In this document: one piece after another, positions 27,095 to 35,863 of the stretch
How positions within the stretch are numbered: position 1 is the stretch's first letter
How the letters are laid out: the number at the start of each line of letters is the position of its first letter
DNA from: Tunturiibacter gelidiferens
GTDB taxonomy: Bacteria; Acidobacteriota; Terriglobia; Terriglobales; Acidobacteriaceae
Direction: 5' to 3'
DNA length: 64,000 nt
NCBI RefSeq assembly: GCF_014201335.1
Contig: NZ_JACHEB010000002.1
Span: forward strand, 496,001-560,000
Notes under the pieces: generated by a model
Seen by the model: the letters and a program-made list of their open reading frames with translations, nothing else
Databases searched by the model: none
Told to the model about the DNA's origin: nothing
Position numbers and translations under genes: made by a program

Positions 27095-27865
27095 CTATCG
27101 CTTCCGCATCCGCAGACTCTGCCAGCTCCCATCCACAGTCCATCCACCGTCCACCGCCAGCGCCTGCCCATTCACAAACCCACTCCGCTCAGGCTCCGCC
27201 AGAAACAAAATCGCCTGCGCAATATCCTCCGGCGACGCAAACCGTCCCATAGGATTCGCCCCTTCAATATCCGCGTCGTTATAACCTCCACCCGCCTGAT
27301 CCGCCACATCCATCTCCGTCTTCACCCACCCCGGACACACCGCGTTACACCGCACTCCACGCCCACCCCACTCCGCCGCAAGCGTCCGCGTCAACCCAAT
27401 CAGTCCATGCTTCGAGGCGTTATACGCCGACCGATCCCCAATCCCCACCAGCCCCGCAATCGAGGCCACATTCACAATGCTTCCGCTCTTCTGCTCCAGC
27501 ATCATCGCGCCAAACGCCTTCGCCAGCAGAAACGGAGCGAGCAGATTCACCTCTAGCACCCGCAGAAACGCCTTCCCCTCCACGGTCTCTGCCGGCGCAA
27601 TGAAGCTAATCCCCGCATTGTTCACCAACACATCCGCGCGACCCCACCGCGAGCGCACCGCCTCCACCGCACGCTTCACCACAGCCTCATCCGAGATGTC
27701 CCCCACCACCTCTTCAACCTCAACCCCGGCCTTCTTCACCACCTCCGCCGTAGCAGCGCAAGCCTGCAGATCCATCAGCAGCAACCCGTACCCCGCCGCC
27801 GCCAAAACCTCTGCAGCCCGACGTCCAATCCCCTGCGCCGCACCAGTAACAACCGCAATCTTCAT
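27095..27865 (-). CDS. Short-chain dehydrogenase/reductase
   Basis: A 256-residue classical SDR. It has the NAD(P)-binding VTGAAQGIGRR (residues 5-15), NNAG near 83, catalytic Ser in VNVASIAGLVG and YNASKHG (Tyr/Lys pair), and the C-terminal GFVNGQALAVDGGWTVDG typical of FabG-like enzymes. The substrate is unknown. It stands alone, convergent with the WYL regulator. Confidence 0.92.
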   Translation of the reverse strand: MKIAVVTGAAQGIGRRAAEVLAAAGYGLLLMDLQACAATAEVVKKAGVEVEEVVGDISDEAVVKRAVEAVRSRWGRADVLVNNAGISFIAPAETVEGKAFLRVLEVNLLAPFLLAKAFGAMMLEQKSGSIVNVASIAGLVGIGDRSAYNASKHGLIGLTRTLAAEWGGRGVRCNAVCPGWVKTEMDVADQAGGGYNDADIEGANPMGRFASPEDIAQAILFLAEPERSGFVNGQALAVDGGWTVDGSWQSLRMRKR

Positions 27866-28031
27866 GCAAAAAGATTACTGCATGGATCGTTCGTGAGACG
27901 TCGGCGGGTTGCTACCCACAAGCCGACTTACAGTTACCAATTCAGATAGCATCTGCTTGCTGAGTCACGTTAATATCTCTGGACCCGCTTCCCCGTTACA
28001 ATCGCGAGACTGTCGATTCTCAGGAGTTGCT

Positions 28032-29105
28032 ATGTCTCACCACTTTGATACCAAGCTTGCCAAGGAAGACCCAAGTCTGAACCTCTGCGACTTTTACCTC
28101 TTCGAAGGCGTTCCTGGAACAACGGTGATGGCCATGATCGTCAACCCGGATGTGGGCTTATCGGCTTCGGACGCCCTTCACCCCGAAGGCCTCTATGCAT
28201 TCCGGTTTGACCTTGATGGCGACGCGCATGAGGATGTCACGTTTAAATTTCGCTTCGCCGAACCGCGACATGCAGACGGCGAGGAGCATCTTCATGTCCA
28301 GAGTTTTGAGGTACGCAGAGCGACAGGCGACGATGCTGTTCGTGGAGCTGCCGGCGATCTCCTCGTAGAAGGCGAGACCGGGAAGGTCGCGACCAAGTCA
28401 GGTGTGCGCGCGTACGTCGGCATTGCACCAGAGCTCTTCGCAGGCGATGCTTCTGCGCTTCACGCGCTCCTCACTGCTTTCTATCAGAACCACCGATATG
28501 ATGGCGACGCCTTCCAACATCCACAAAACTTTTTCGCACGGCGAAACGTAACGGCGATCGTTCTCGAGGTTCCAACTGATCTCATCGGCCAGGGGAAAGT
28601 CCATTCCTGGGCGACGATCTCACTTTATGGGCACGCACCCGAGATGCAGGTCTCGCGTTGGGGCCTGCCTCTGATTACGCATATCTTCCTCAACGATCCG
28701 ACCTCACAGGATTTGAAGGAGCAGTTCAATACGTCCGCGCCGTCTGAAGATGTAGATCGTTTTTCGAAGGCCGTCGCGGACTTCACAGAGAAGATGACGA
28801 CTTACGCAGGTTCTGCCGAAAACCCCTCGGAGTACGGCAGGCAAACCGCTGCTCTGTTGTGTCCCGTTACCTTGCCTTATGAGCTTGGAACGCCAGCGAC
28901 CTTTGAGCGCGGTCGATTCAATGGACGTTCCCTGGGCGACGACGTAATGGATGTGATGCTGTCGCTGGCGTGCAACAAGCCGCTTGCCGACGGAGTATCG
29001 CCCGATCATGACCGCATCAGCGTTGAGTTTCCCTACTATGGAGCTCCATATACGAAAGACGAGCAGATTGGAGTAACCCCGGTGCCGCATCCCTCAAAAA
29101 AATGA
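28032..29105 (+). CDS. DUF4331 family protein
   Basis: A 357-residue protein with the DUF4331 features: opening SHHFDTKLAKEDPSLNLCDFYLFEG, repeated Asp-rich turns (RFDLDGDAHEDVTFKFRF), FFARRNVTAIVLEVP and GRSLGDDVMDVMLSLACNK near the end. Family function is unknown. CAGGAG precedes ATG 28032; an in-frame extension upstream has no ribosome site. Its base usage is near balanced in G and C, unlike the strongly C-rich plus strand to its left, so it may be a later arrival. Confidence 0.85.
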   Translation: MSHHFDTKLAKEDPSLNLCDFYLFEGVPGTTVMAMIVNPDVGLSASDALHPEGLYAFRFDLDGDAHEDVTFKFRFAEPRHADGEEHLHVQSFEVRRATGDDAVRGAAGDLLVEGETGKVATKSGVRAYVGIAPELFAGDASALHALLTAFYQNHRYDGDAFQHPQNFFARRNVTAIVLEVPTDLIGQGKVHSWATISLYGHAPEMQVSRWGLPLITHIFLNDPTSQDLKEQFNTSAPSEDVDRFSKAVADFTEKMTTYAGSAENPSEYGRQTAALLCPVTLPYELGTPATFERGRFNGRSLGDDVMDVMLSLACNKPLADGVSPDHDRISVEFPYYGAPYTKDEQIGVTPVPHPSKK

Positions 29106-29127
29106 AACAACAGGATCCAGCACCATA

Positions 29128-29526
29128 TCAGTCGGTGGGAGCTACCGCGTAGGCTTCGATTTCGATGAGAATGTCTGGCCGCACAAGCGCCGGGACTATG
29201 ACAAGCATGGATGCCGGACGATGGTCCTTTAGCCATTTATTGCGAATTGGCGGGTAAAGCGGGAGATCTTCACTCCGCACCAGGTACTGAGAGATCTTCA
29301 CTAGATGTTCAGGGCCCATTACCGCCAGGTCGAGTAGCGCGAATACGTTCTTCCAAGCTTGTTCGGCTTGTTCCTCGAACGTTTTGGGCAGTTTTCCGTC
29401 GGGGGCAAGACCCGGAGTGCCAGAAAGAAACAGCATTCGACCTGGACTCGCTGATTCAACCGCGTCGCTGTAGTTCCCAATGTGTTTTGCTACGCCGATA
29501 TCGTGAATCGTATTCTTTCGGGTCAT
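29128..29526 (-). CDS. RidA/YjgF family protein
   Basis: A 132-residue member of the RidA superfamily, whose founding members deaminate reactive enamine/imine intermediates. Features: MLFLSGTPGLAPDGKLP, FEEQAEQAWKNVFALL, VKISQYLVRSEDLP, and the end PALVRPDILIEIEAYAVA with the conserved Arg and Glu. It could be a canonical deaminase or one of the Rid subfamilies. It converges with the DUF4331 gene, 22 bp apart. Confidence 0.88.
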   Translation of the reverse strand: MTRKNTIHDIGVAKHIGNYSDAVESASPGRMLFLSGTPGLAPDGKLPKTFEEQAEQAWKNVFALLDLAVMGPEHLVKISQYLVRSEDLPLYPPIRNKWLKDHRPASMLVIVPALVRPDILIEIEAYAVAPTD

Positions 29527-30194
29527 GAGGTTTTCAAGTCTCCAATATCTCGACTAGCTGCTGAAATGGGCTTCTGCCTAGATTTGGGAATGATAAATCG
29601 CCTTTGCACCCGTCACCTGACACGCCAATCCGACGCGGCACACCGATAAATCTTGTCAAGCCCCAACATTCACGAAACCCGCTCCAGTCGCAGCTTTTCA
29701 CGTTGCGTATTTCCCCATCCAACTGGGTACAATTAAAGAAGGAACCTTGTTCTGACGGAAGAGATCCGGCCGATAAGGATCACGGAGCCGCAACTCCAAC
29801 AAAACAAGTATTTTGTACGTAAATTACCTGGAATCAATATTTTGCAGACACCATACCCTTGTAAACTCATCAAAACAATAGGCTTGCTTGCAAAATTCCC
29901 CCCCGAGGGAGGGGGAGGGTAGCCGAAATGAAAGGAAAGAACGCAAATTAGAACACCTATCGTTGACCCCCCTCCAGGAACGCGATACACTCATTAAGTT
30001 TGGCGCTGCAACCCATGTGTCTTCATCTCAAGGGTTGCAGGGACGACAGGCTTAGGCCCGGCGGTCATTGGAAAACAGACTGCGATGGCTTGACCGGTTG
30101 GCTTACTGTAGTGCTCCTGTATGCGCCCATGCAGCACAATCTATTTTCTGAAGAAAGCGGTCAGCATTATGCGACCCCGCTTGAGGTTCTAGTC
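29527..30194. other. 668-bp intergenic region upstream of rplU
   Basis: No gene is supportable here. The region is AT-richer than its surroundings between about 29590 and 29900, and holds a C/G-rich inverted stretch near 29898-29920 (CCCCCCCGAGGGAGGGGG). A promoter-like pair occurs at 29963-29991. From there a leader of about 195 nt runs to rplU. It lies within the zone where the plus-strand base skew changes sign. Confidence 0.45.
29963..29991 (+). promoter_or_regulatory. Sigma-70-type promoter candidate for rplU-rpmA
   Basis: TTGACC (29963-29968) and TACACT (29986-29991) are separated by 17 bp, close to the TTGACA/TATAAT consensus and spacing. Transcription would begin near 29998-30000, giving a long leader before rplU. 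Inferred from sequence only. Confidence 0.5.
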
Positions 30195-30521
30195 ATGTAC
30201 GCAGTCATCCGCACCGGCGGCAAACAGTATCTGGTCTCCCCTGGCGAGAAGTTGAAGATTGAAACCACCGCCCACGAGAACGGCAACATCGAGTTCTCCG
30301 ACATCCTCGCCGTCAGCGGCGAAGAGGGTAAGTTCGAGTCCGACCTCACCGGCGCGAAGGTTCTCGCCTCCGTCGTCGCCCACGGTCGCGGCGAAAAGAT
30401 CCTCGTCTTCAAGCTCAAGCGCAAGAAGCAGTACAAGAAGATGCAGGGTCACCGTCAGAACTTCGTCGAGGTCAAGATCAACGAGATCCTCGTCAACGGC
30501 AAGAGCTTCAAGGAAGCGTAA
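30195..30521 (+). CDS. rplU: 50S ribosomal protein L21
   Basis: Large-subunit protein that binds 23S rRNA. 108 residues with the L21 signature: MYAVIRTGGKQYLVSPGEKL at the start, FKLKRKKQYKKMQGHRQ and VEVKINEI near the end. ATG 30195 gives the canonical N-terminus; a longer in-frame reading upstream is untranslated leader. It is followed by rpmA 85 bp later, the usual L21-L27 pair. Confidence 0.97.
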   Translation: MYAVIRTGGKQYLVSPGEKLKIETTAHENGNIEFSDILAVSGEEGKFESDLTGAKVLASVVAHGRGEKILVFKLKRKKQYKKMQGHRQNFVEVKINEILVNGKSFKEA

Positions 30522-30606
30522 GACTAGGCTTCCCCTAAGTTTAAGTTTGGAATTCAAGATTCAGTGAGCGCAAAGGCCCAGAGGGCAGCGCGAAAGAGGC
30601 AATCGA

Positions 30607-30882
30607 ATGGCACATAAAAAAGGTTTAGGTTCTTCTAAAAACGGCCGCGACTCAAACGCTCAGCGGCTCGGAGTCAAGGTATTCGGTGGTCAGACGATCC
30701 TCGGCGGCGGCATCATCGTCCGTCAGCGTGGCACCCCGCTCAAGCCCGGCGCCAACGTCGGTCGCGGCAAGGACGACACCCTCTTCGCCAAGGTCAATGG
30801 CATTGTCCGCTTCCAGGACAAGGGCCAGCAGGGTCGCTTCGTAAACGTCGACCCCGCAGAGCTGACTTCAGTTCCTGTCTAA
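30607..30882 (+). CDS. rpmA: 50S ribosomal protein L27
   Basis: 91 residues with the L27 opening [20 protein letters not shown], then VFGGQ and [21 protein letters not shown]27 reaches the peptidyl-transferase centre with its N-terminal tail. The usual third gene of this cluster, obgE, does not follow; a strong terminator does. Confidence 0.97.
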   Translation: MAHKKGLGSSKNGRDSNAQRLGVKVFGGQTILGGGIIVRQRGTPLKPGANVGRGKDDTLFAKVNGIVRFQDKGQQGRFVNVDPAELTSVPV

Positions 30883-30945
30883 GCGCCACAGTTCACCAGC
30901 AACTGACCATCAGTCACCACGAAGTCACCACAAATTTGCATCAAG

Positions 30946-30969
30946 AAAACCCTGCTCAGGCAGGGTTTT
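30946..30969 (+). terminator. Rho-independent terminator of rplU-rpmA
   Basis: AAAACCCTGC (30946-30955), a TCAG loop and GCAGGGTTTT (30960-30969) form a perfect 10-bp hairpin ending in T residues, 63 bp after rpmA. Confidence 0.9.
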
Positions 30970-31073
30970 CGCATTTCAAAGATCCACAATTGCCCCGCCA
31001 CCACGTGAAGTACAAATCTGCGCGCACCCCGACTCACCTCTTATCATGAGAGTGATGGACAACCGCAACAGAC

Positions 31074-31487
31074 CTAGACTCGGGAAGCTGCCAGCAGCTC
31101 GATGCTCGCCGGAATGCGTTCTCCAGGAGAGCCGGCAACCATCTCTGCCGTCGCAGCCGCAGTAACAAGCGCCCCAGTCGTGGGAGCCCGCTTGCTCTGG
31201 AAGCATTGCCGGCAAAGCACCGGCCGCCCCTGTGTCGGCTTGAATGGCACAGTGGTCTCAATCCCACACTCCGAGCACTCAGTGCGAGTCTCAGTTCGCG
31301 ACAGGCCTGCCGCCGCCGGCCCCGTACCTGTCTTCAATCCGACCCCAGAACGTTTGGACTTGCATGGCTTACAACGCTTTGGGTCGTTCTTGAATTGTTT
31401 GTCGAAGAAAAAAAGTTGTTCCCCAGCGGTGAAGATGAACTCGCCGCCGCAGTCTGCACAGGTTAATAGCCGATCCAGAAATTCCAT
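31074..31487 (-). CDS. CxxC-x17-CxxC zinc-ribbon protein
   Basis: A 137-residue protein with two zinc-ribbon-like modules. Module 1: CADC at 10-13, then QLFFFDKQFKNDPKRCKPCK. Module 2: CSEC, exactly 17 residues, then CRQC, followed by SKR, matching the CxxC-x17-CxxC domain annotation. Module 1 resembles the probable-zinc-ribbon type found in Chloroflexi and Acidobacteria. The C-terminal 35 residues are Ala-rich and unstructured. No function is known; RNA or DNA contact is plausible. Confidence 0.8.
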   Translation of the reverse strand: MEFLDRLLTCADCGGEFIFTAGEQLFFFDKQFKNDPKRCKPCKSKRSGVGLKTGTGPAAAGLSRTETRTECSECGIETTVPFKPTQGRPVLCRQCFQSKRAPTTGALVTAAATAEMVAGSPGERIPASIELLAASRV

Positions 31488-31703
31488 GCCGCTTCTCCCG
31501 TCCTACGGAGGAAGAACACTCAGGAGGTCGATCGTGGCTGACACCGAGGGGTCTACCTTTAGTGAAGATCGTTACTTTTGGATTTGAAGGGGCCCAGAAC
31601 TGCAAGTTCTTGGAAACATCTCGTTTGCCGGTCAATGTGAGCTTATGAATAAGCTCTCTCTGCCGGGGCTAGGAGATGGCGGGAGTCCATCTCTAGCGAT
31701 TGG

Positions 31704-31749
31704 GTGGGCCGTCTCTTCAAACTTCTCATCAGAGAAGGGGACGGCCCAC
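31704..31749 (-). terminator. Hairpin downstream of rpsU
   Basis: GTGGGCCGTC (31704-31713) pairs with GACGGCCCAC (31740-31749) with further partial pairing inside (TCTTC/GAGAAG). It starts 20 bp after the rpsU stop on the minus strand. No long T tract, so the terminator role is probable rather than certain. Confidence 0.6.
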
Positions 31750-31768
31750 TATGGTTACGGAGCTGAAA

Positions 31769-31966
31769 CTAATCCTGCTCCTTGCGGACCTTCTTGCGAT
31801 TACGCTTGCGTGCAAGCGCTTCTTTCACACGTTTCTTCTCACCTGGTTTTAGATAAAAAGAGTGACGCTTGACTTCCTTGATGATGTCTTCTGTCTGCAC
31901 TTTGCGCTTGAAGCGCCGCAGGGCATTCTCAAGGGGTTCGCCTTCTTGTACTCGAACCTCTGCCAA
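31769..31966 (-). CDS. rpsU: 30S ribosomal protein S21
   Basis: Small-subunit protein near the mRNA 3' end/anti-Shine-Dalgarno region. 65 residues, basic, with the S21 pattern AEVRVQEGEPLENALRRFKR and a Lys/Arg-rich helical tail (KKRVKEALARKRNRKK). I place the start at the TTG at 31966 because the family begins M-A-E-V-x-V and a full GGAGGT lies 9 nt upstream; a further in-frame TTG at 31993 lacks such a site. A TTG start on a ribosomal protein is worth noting. Confidence 0.92.
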   Translation of the reverse strand: MAEVRVQEGEPLENALRRFKRKVQTEDIIKEVKRHSFYLKPGEKKRVKEALARKRNRKKVRKEQD

Positions 31967-32118
31967 GAAAAATACACCTCCAACCAGTCCCAATGGGGAT
32001 ATCTTCTAGAATACTCGTCTTTTCAGAGAAAATCACACAAATCGTTGCTAATTCAGAGCCGAGTACTGTCTTATGCCTGAACTGAATAGTTTTGCAGGCA
32101 CAGCGTAAAATCTCTTCC

Positions 32119-32640
32119 ATGATCCGTACGTTTCAAGGAATTAAACCGGTAATTTCTACCAGCTGCTATATCGATCCTTCAGCTCAGATAATCGGCGACG
32201 TTACACTCGCAGAGCAAGCCAGCGTTTGGATGAACGCCGTCTTACGTGGAGATGTCAACTCTATCCGTATTGGCGCCCGAAGCAATGTACAGGATTGCGC
32301 TGTTTTACACGGCATGCGCAATCTGTACCCGGTCATCGTTGGCGAGATGGTCACGATCGGCCACAACGCCACGGTGCACGGCTGCGTGCTTGAGGACGCA
32401 GTCCTCATCGGTATCGGTGCGACGATCCTCAACGATGCGAGGATTGGTGAAGGATCCATCGTTGCGGCAGGAGCGGTAATTCCGGAGCATACGGTGATCC
32501 CGCCGAACTCGCTGGTGGCTGGTGTTCCGGGGAAGGTGCGACGAACGCTTGGCGATGCGGATCGGGAGTTGATCCTGAAGTACGCGCAGAACTATCTGGA
32601 CTACACAGCGATCTACCTCGCGGAAGCGGCTGGAGCCTAA
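32119..32640 (+). CDS. Gamma carbonic anhydrase family (left-handed beta-helix) protein
   Basis: A 173-residue hexapeptide-repeat protein of the gamma-CA/YrdA/PaaY family, a trimeric metal-dependent left-handed beta-helix. Seen: SVWMNAVLRGDVNSIRIGAR, SNVQDCAVLHGM (first His), TIGHNATVHGC (the second pair of His ligands) and the C-terminal capping helix KYAQNYLDYTAIYL. Many members have weak or no carbonic anhydrase activity, so hydration of CO2 is possible, not shown. It precedes hisS by 30 bp. Confidence 0.9.
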   Translation: MIRTFQGIKPVISTSCYIDPSAQIIGDVTLAEQASVWMNAVLRGDVNSIRIGARSNVQDCAVLHGMRNLYPVIVGEMVTIGHNATVHGCVLEDAVLIGIGATILNDARIGEGSIVAAGAVIPEHTVIPPNSLVAGVPGKVRRTLGDADRELILKYAQNYLDYTAIYLAEAAGA

Positions 32641-32670
32641 ATCGGCATAGCTTTCGCTACACTGGAGGTG

Positions 32671-33963
32671 ATGGCTACTTTGAAGGCAGTACGCGGGACT
32701 CGGGATCTGTTACCTCCTGAGACGGGGCTCTGGAACTATGTGGAAGCAACGGCGAGAGCCGTCTTCGCACGTTATGGGTTTGGGGAGATTCGGACACCGA
32801 TCTTCGAGGATACGGCTCTCTTCGCGCGTGGTGTGGGCGAGGAGACGGATATTGTCTCCAAGGAGATGTACACATGGCAGGATCGCACGCGGGCTGATAG
32901 CGATAGTGCGCAGAGCCTGACGCTAAGGCCCGAGAACACGGCTGGCGTTGTGCGCGCGTACATCGAACACAAGCTGGCCGATACTGGAATGCTACAGAAG
33001 CTGTTCTACATCGGGCCTCAGTTCCGGCGGGAACGGCCTCAGCGTGGAAGATATCGGCAGTTCTGGCAGATTGGGGCTGAGGTGCTTGGACCAGCCTGGT
33101 CCGGCGCTGATAGTGCGCTGCGCGATGCTGAAGTGCTGGAGATGCTTTCTACCTTCCTGAATGAGTTGGGTGTGAAGGGATGGAAGCTTGAGGTGAACTC
33201 GGTTGGGTCGTCGACGGATCGGCCGAAGTACATCGCTGCGTTGCGTGAGGCTTTGGCTCCTGTGAGGGACAAGATGAGTGCGGACAATCAACGCAGGGCA
33301 GAGACGAATCCGCTGCGCGTGCTGGACTCGAAGGATGCTGGCGATCAGGAGATCATCGACGGTCTGCCGAAGATCGCCGACTTTCTGGATGATGCGAGCA
33401 AGGAGCACTTTGGGCAGGTGCTTGCTGCGCTTGATGCTTGTGGAGTTGCTTATACCGTGAATCCGCGGTTGGTGCGCGGTTTAGACTACTACACGCGGAC
33501 GACGTTCGAGTTCACTGTGCCTGATGGAAGTGGTTTGGGAACTCAGAACGCGCTGCTTGGTGGTGGAAGATACGACGGATTGTCGGAGTTGCTTGGCGGT
33601 CCGAAGGCTCCTGGAATCGGGTTTGCGATTGGAGAAGATCGTTTGATCCTTACGCTTCAGGCTCAGGAAGCGATGGCGAAGGAGCAGAAGCTTGATGCCT
33701 TCGTTGCTCCGATGGGAGTTGAACGGAATGCTGCTGCGCTGGCGCTTGCGCAGGAGCTTCGTCGCGCGGGACTTTCGGTTGAGGTTGGAGATGGAAGTTT
33801 CCGCCTGAAGAAGTCCTTCGAAGCTGCCGATAAGCTCGCTCGGAGAATGGTGATTGTCGGCGAAGATGAGGTTTCGTCGGGTATTCTGACGGTTAAAGAC
33901 TTTAGTGCTGGAGATCAGACGAAGGTTCCTCGAGCTGAGCTTGCGAGTTTTCTGCGCGCTTAG
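32671..33963 (+). CDS. hisS: Histidine--tRNA ligase
   Basis: Class II synthetase charging tRNA-His. 430 residues. The N-terminus is the usual KAVRGTRDLLP; class II motif 2 is QFRRERPQRGRYRQFWQ; the histidine-specific motif is LVRGLDYYTRTTFEF; motif 3 is GIGFAIGEDRLIL; the C-terminal anticodon domain follows. I use ATG 32671; a GTG one codon earlier is also possible because the GGAGG is very close. aspS follows 60 bp later, so the two are probably one operon with the gamma-CA gene. Confidence 0.97.
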   Translation: MATLKAVRGTRDLLPPETGLWNYVEATARAVFARYGFGEIRTPIFEDTALFARGVGEETDIVSKEMYTWQDRTRADSDSAQSLTLRPENTAGVVRAYIEHKLADTGMLQKLFYIGPQFRRERPQRGRYRQFWQIGAEVLGPAWSGADSALRDAEVLEMLSTFLNELGVKGWKLEVNSVGSSTDRPKYIAALREALAPVRDKMSADNQRRAETNPLRVLDSKDAGDQEIIDGLPKIADFLDDASKEHFGQVLAALDACGVAYTVNPRLVRGLDYYTRTTFEFTVPDGSGLGTQNALLGGGRYDGLSELLGGPKAPGIGFAIGEDRLILTLQAQEAMAKEQKLDAFVAPMGVERNAAALALAQELRRAGLSVEVGDGSFRLKKSFEAADKLARRMVIVGEDEVSSGILTVKDFSAGDQTKVPRAELASFLRA

Positions 33964-34023
33964 TGAATCTGCTTCCTGATTAGCTCCTCGCGAGCGACTT
34001 CGATTTTGAAAGTGAATGAGATC

Positions 34024-35862
34024 ATGTTGGATTTTTTAGGTAGTTTGCAGCGGACCCACATGTGTGGCGAGCTTCGCGTGGAGCAGGATGGGCAGCCGGT
34101 GGTGTTGATGGGTTGGGTGAATCGCCGGCGGGATCATGGGAACCTGATCTTTCTCGATGTGAGGGACCGGAGCGGGATTACTCAGGTCGTGCTCGACAAA
34201 GAGGTGTCCGGTGAGGCGCATGCGAAGGCTGAGGCTGCGCGGTCGGAGTACGTGGTTGCGGTGAAGGGCAAGGTTCAGCGGCGTGGTGCGGGACTTGAGA
34301 ACCCGAATATGCCTACTGGCGCGATCGAGGTGGTTGCGAGTGAGTTGTTGCTGCTGAACGAGGCGAAGACTCCTCCGTTTTCGCCGGCCGATGATGCGAT
34401 TGCGAACGAAGAGGTTCGGTTGAAGTATCGCTATCTCGATCTGCGACGGACGGAGATGCAATATAACTTCGCGTTGCGCAGCAGAGTTGCGATGGCGATT
34501 CGTAACTACCTTGTTGAGCAGGGCTTTCTTGAGATTGAAACTCCTTTTATGACGCGTTCTACGCCTGAGGGAGCGCGTGATTATCTTGTGCCTAGCCGGG
34601 TTCATGCAGGCCACTTCTATGCGCTGCCGCAGTCGCCGCAGATCTTCAAGCAGATCCTGATGATCTCGGGATTCGATAAATACTTTCAGATCGCTCGCTG
34701 CTTCCGTGATGAGGATCTTCGTGCGGATCGACAGCCGGAGTTTACGCAGATCGACCTTGAGATGAGCTTTCCCCAGCAGGAGAAAGTCTTTCGCGTGGTC
34801 GAGGGTTTTCTGACTGCTGCGTTCAAGACGGCTTCGATCTCGTTGACGACTCCTTTCGTGCAGATGACTTATGACGATGCGATCAAGAACTACGGGATCG
34901 ACAAGCCGGATATGCGGCTGCCGGCGATGGTGTCGCTGACTGCTGAGTTGACTCCGGAGTTGCGTGAGACGTTGAAGATTGAGAAGGAGCTGCCGGTGCT
35001 TGGGTTCGTTATTCCCAAGGCAGGTACGCTGAGTGGGACGCAGAAGCGTGCTCTGGTGGAGGAGATTCGGGCTACGTTTGGTGATTGCGGCCTCGACTTT
35101 CTGGATGTGGCTCGGTTGAAGACCAACGACGCGTTTGCTCCGCTGGCTTCGACGATTGAGGCGAAGTTGAGTTCCGCGGAACCGAGTACCGGGACCGATG
35201 CTGATCTGATCATTGTTGTAACTCCCAAGATTGGTACTCCGGCGAAGTGGAACTTCGATCCGCAGTGGATCTATAAGCGGGTTGGTGCGTTGCGGTTGCA
35301 GCTTGCGGCGAAGTTCGCGGACAAGCATGGACGGTTTGTGAAGACTGGAACGGAGGCTGACTTCAAGTTTCTTTGGGTCACCGACTTCCCGATGTACGAG
35401 TGGGATGAGGAGACCAAGGTTTGGAATGCGGCGCATCATCCGTTTACCTCTCCGCATGAAGAGGACATCAAGGCGGGGCGTCTGACGAACGATAAGGGGG
35501 CTGTGCGTGCGCTTGCTTACGACATTGTGCTGAATGGAACGGAGCTTGGGTCGGGCTCGATTCGTATTCACCGGCAGGATGTGCAGGCGGAGATTTTCCG
35601 GTCGCTGGGCATGTCGGATGCAGAGGCGAAGGAGCGGTTTGGCTTCTTCCTGGATGCGCTGGAGTATGGCACGCCTCCGCATGGCGGAATTGCGTTGGGG
35701 CTGGATCGGATTGTGATGATTCTTGCGGGTGCGACTAGCCTCCGTGAGGTGATTGCGTTTCCGAAGACGGCGAAGGCGATCGACCTGATGGTCGATGCGC
35801 CTACGCCGGTGAGTGATCAGCAGATGCGGGAACTGCATTTGAAGACTGTGGTTAGAAGCTAA
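34024..35862 (+). CDS. aspS: Aspartate--tRNA ligase (bacterial type)
   Basis: Class II synthetase of 612 residues, the bacterial length with a GAD insertion. Order: OB-fold anticodon domain (VVLMGWVNRRRDHGNLIFLD), catalytic core with FRDEDLRADRQPEFTQIDLE (motif 2), GAD insert at about 290-420, then ELGSGSIRIH and motif 3 GGIALGLDRIVMIL. Whether it also charges tRNA-Asn (non-discriminating) cannot be read here; gatCAB is not in the window. ATG 34024 gives a normal N-terminus. A large inverted repeat follows its stop. Confidence 0.97.
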   Translation: MLDFLGSLQRTHMCGELRVEQDGQPVVLMGWVNRRRDHGNLIFLDVRDRSGITQVVLDKEVSGEAHAKAEAARSEYVVAVKGKVQRRGAGLENPNMPTGAIEVVASELLLLNEAKTPPFSPADDAIANEEVRLKYRYLDLRRTEMQYNFALRSRVAMAIRNYLVEQGFLEIETPFMTRSTPEGARDYLVPSRVHAGHFYALPQSPQIFKQILMISGFDKYFQIARCFRDEDLRADRQPEFTQIDLEMSFPQQEKVFRVVEGFLTAAFKTASISLTTPFVQMTYDDAIKNYGIDKPDMRLPAMVSLTAELTPELRETLKIEKELPVLGFVIPKAGTLSGTQKRALVEEIRATFGDCGLDFLDVARLKTNDAFAPLASTIEAKLSSAEPSTGTDADLIIVVTPKIGTPAKWNFDPQWIYKRVGALRLQLAAKFADKHGRFVKTGTEADFKFLWVTDFPMYEWDEETKVWNAAHHPFTSPHEEDIKAGRLTNDKGAVRALAYDIVLNGTELGSGSIRIHRQDVQAEIFRSLGMSDAEAKERFGFFLDALEYGTPPHGGIALGLDRIVMILAGATSLREVIAFPKTAKAIDLMVDAPTPVSDQQMRELHLKTVVRS

Positions 35863-35863
35863 C

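Noticed and set aside
29534..29990. Short open frames in the rplU upstream region
   Set aside because: No ribosome sites, no recognisable product, and composition unlike the neighbouring genes.
34036..35838. Open frame of 600 codons on minus opposite aspS
   Set aside because: The sense strand carries a complete aspartyl-tRNA synthetase with all motifs; the antisense product is low-complexity Arg/His-rich.
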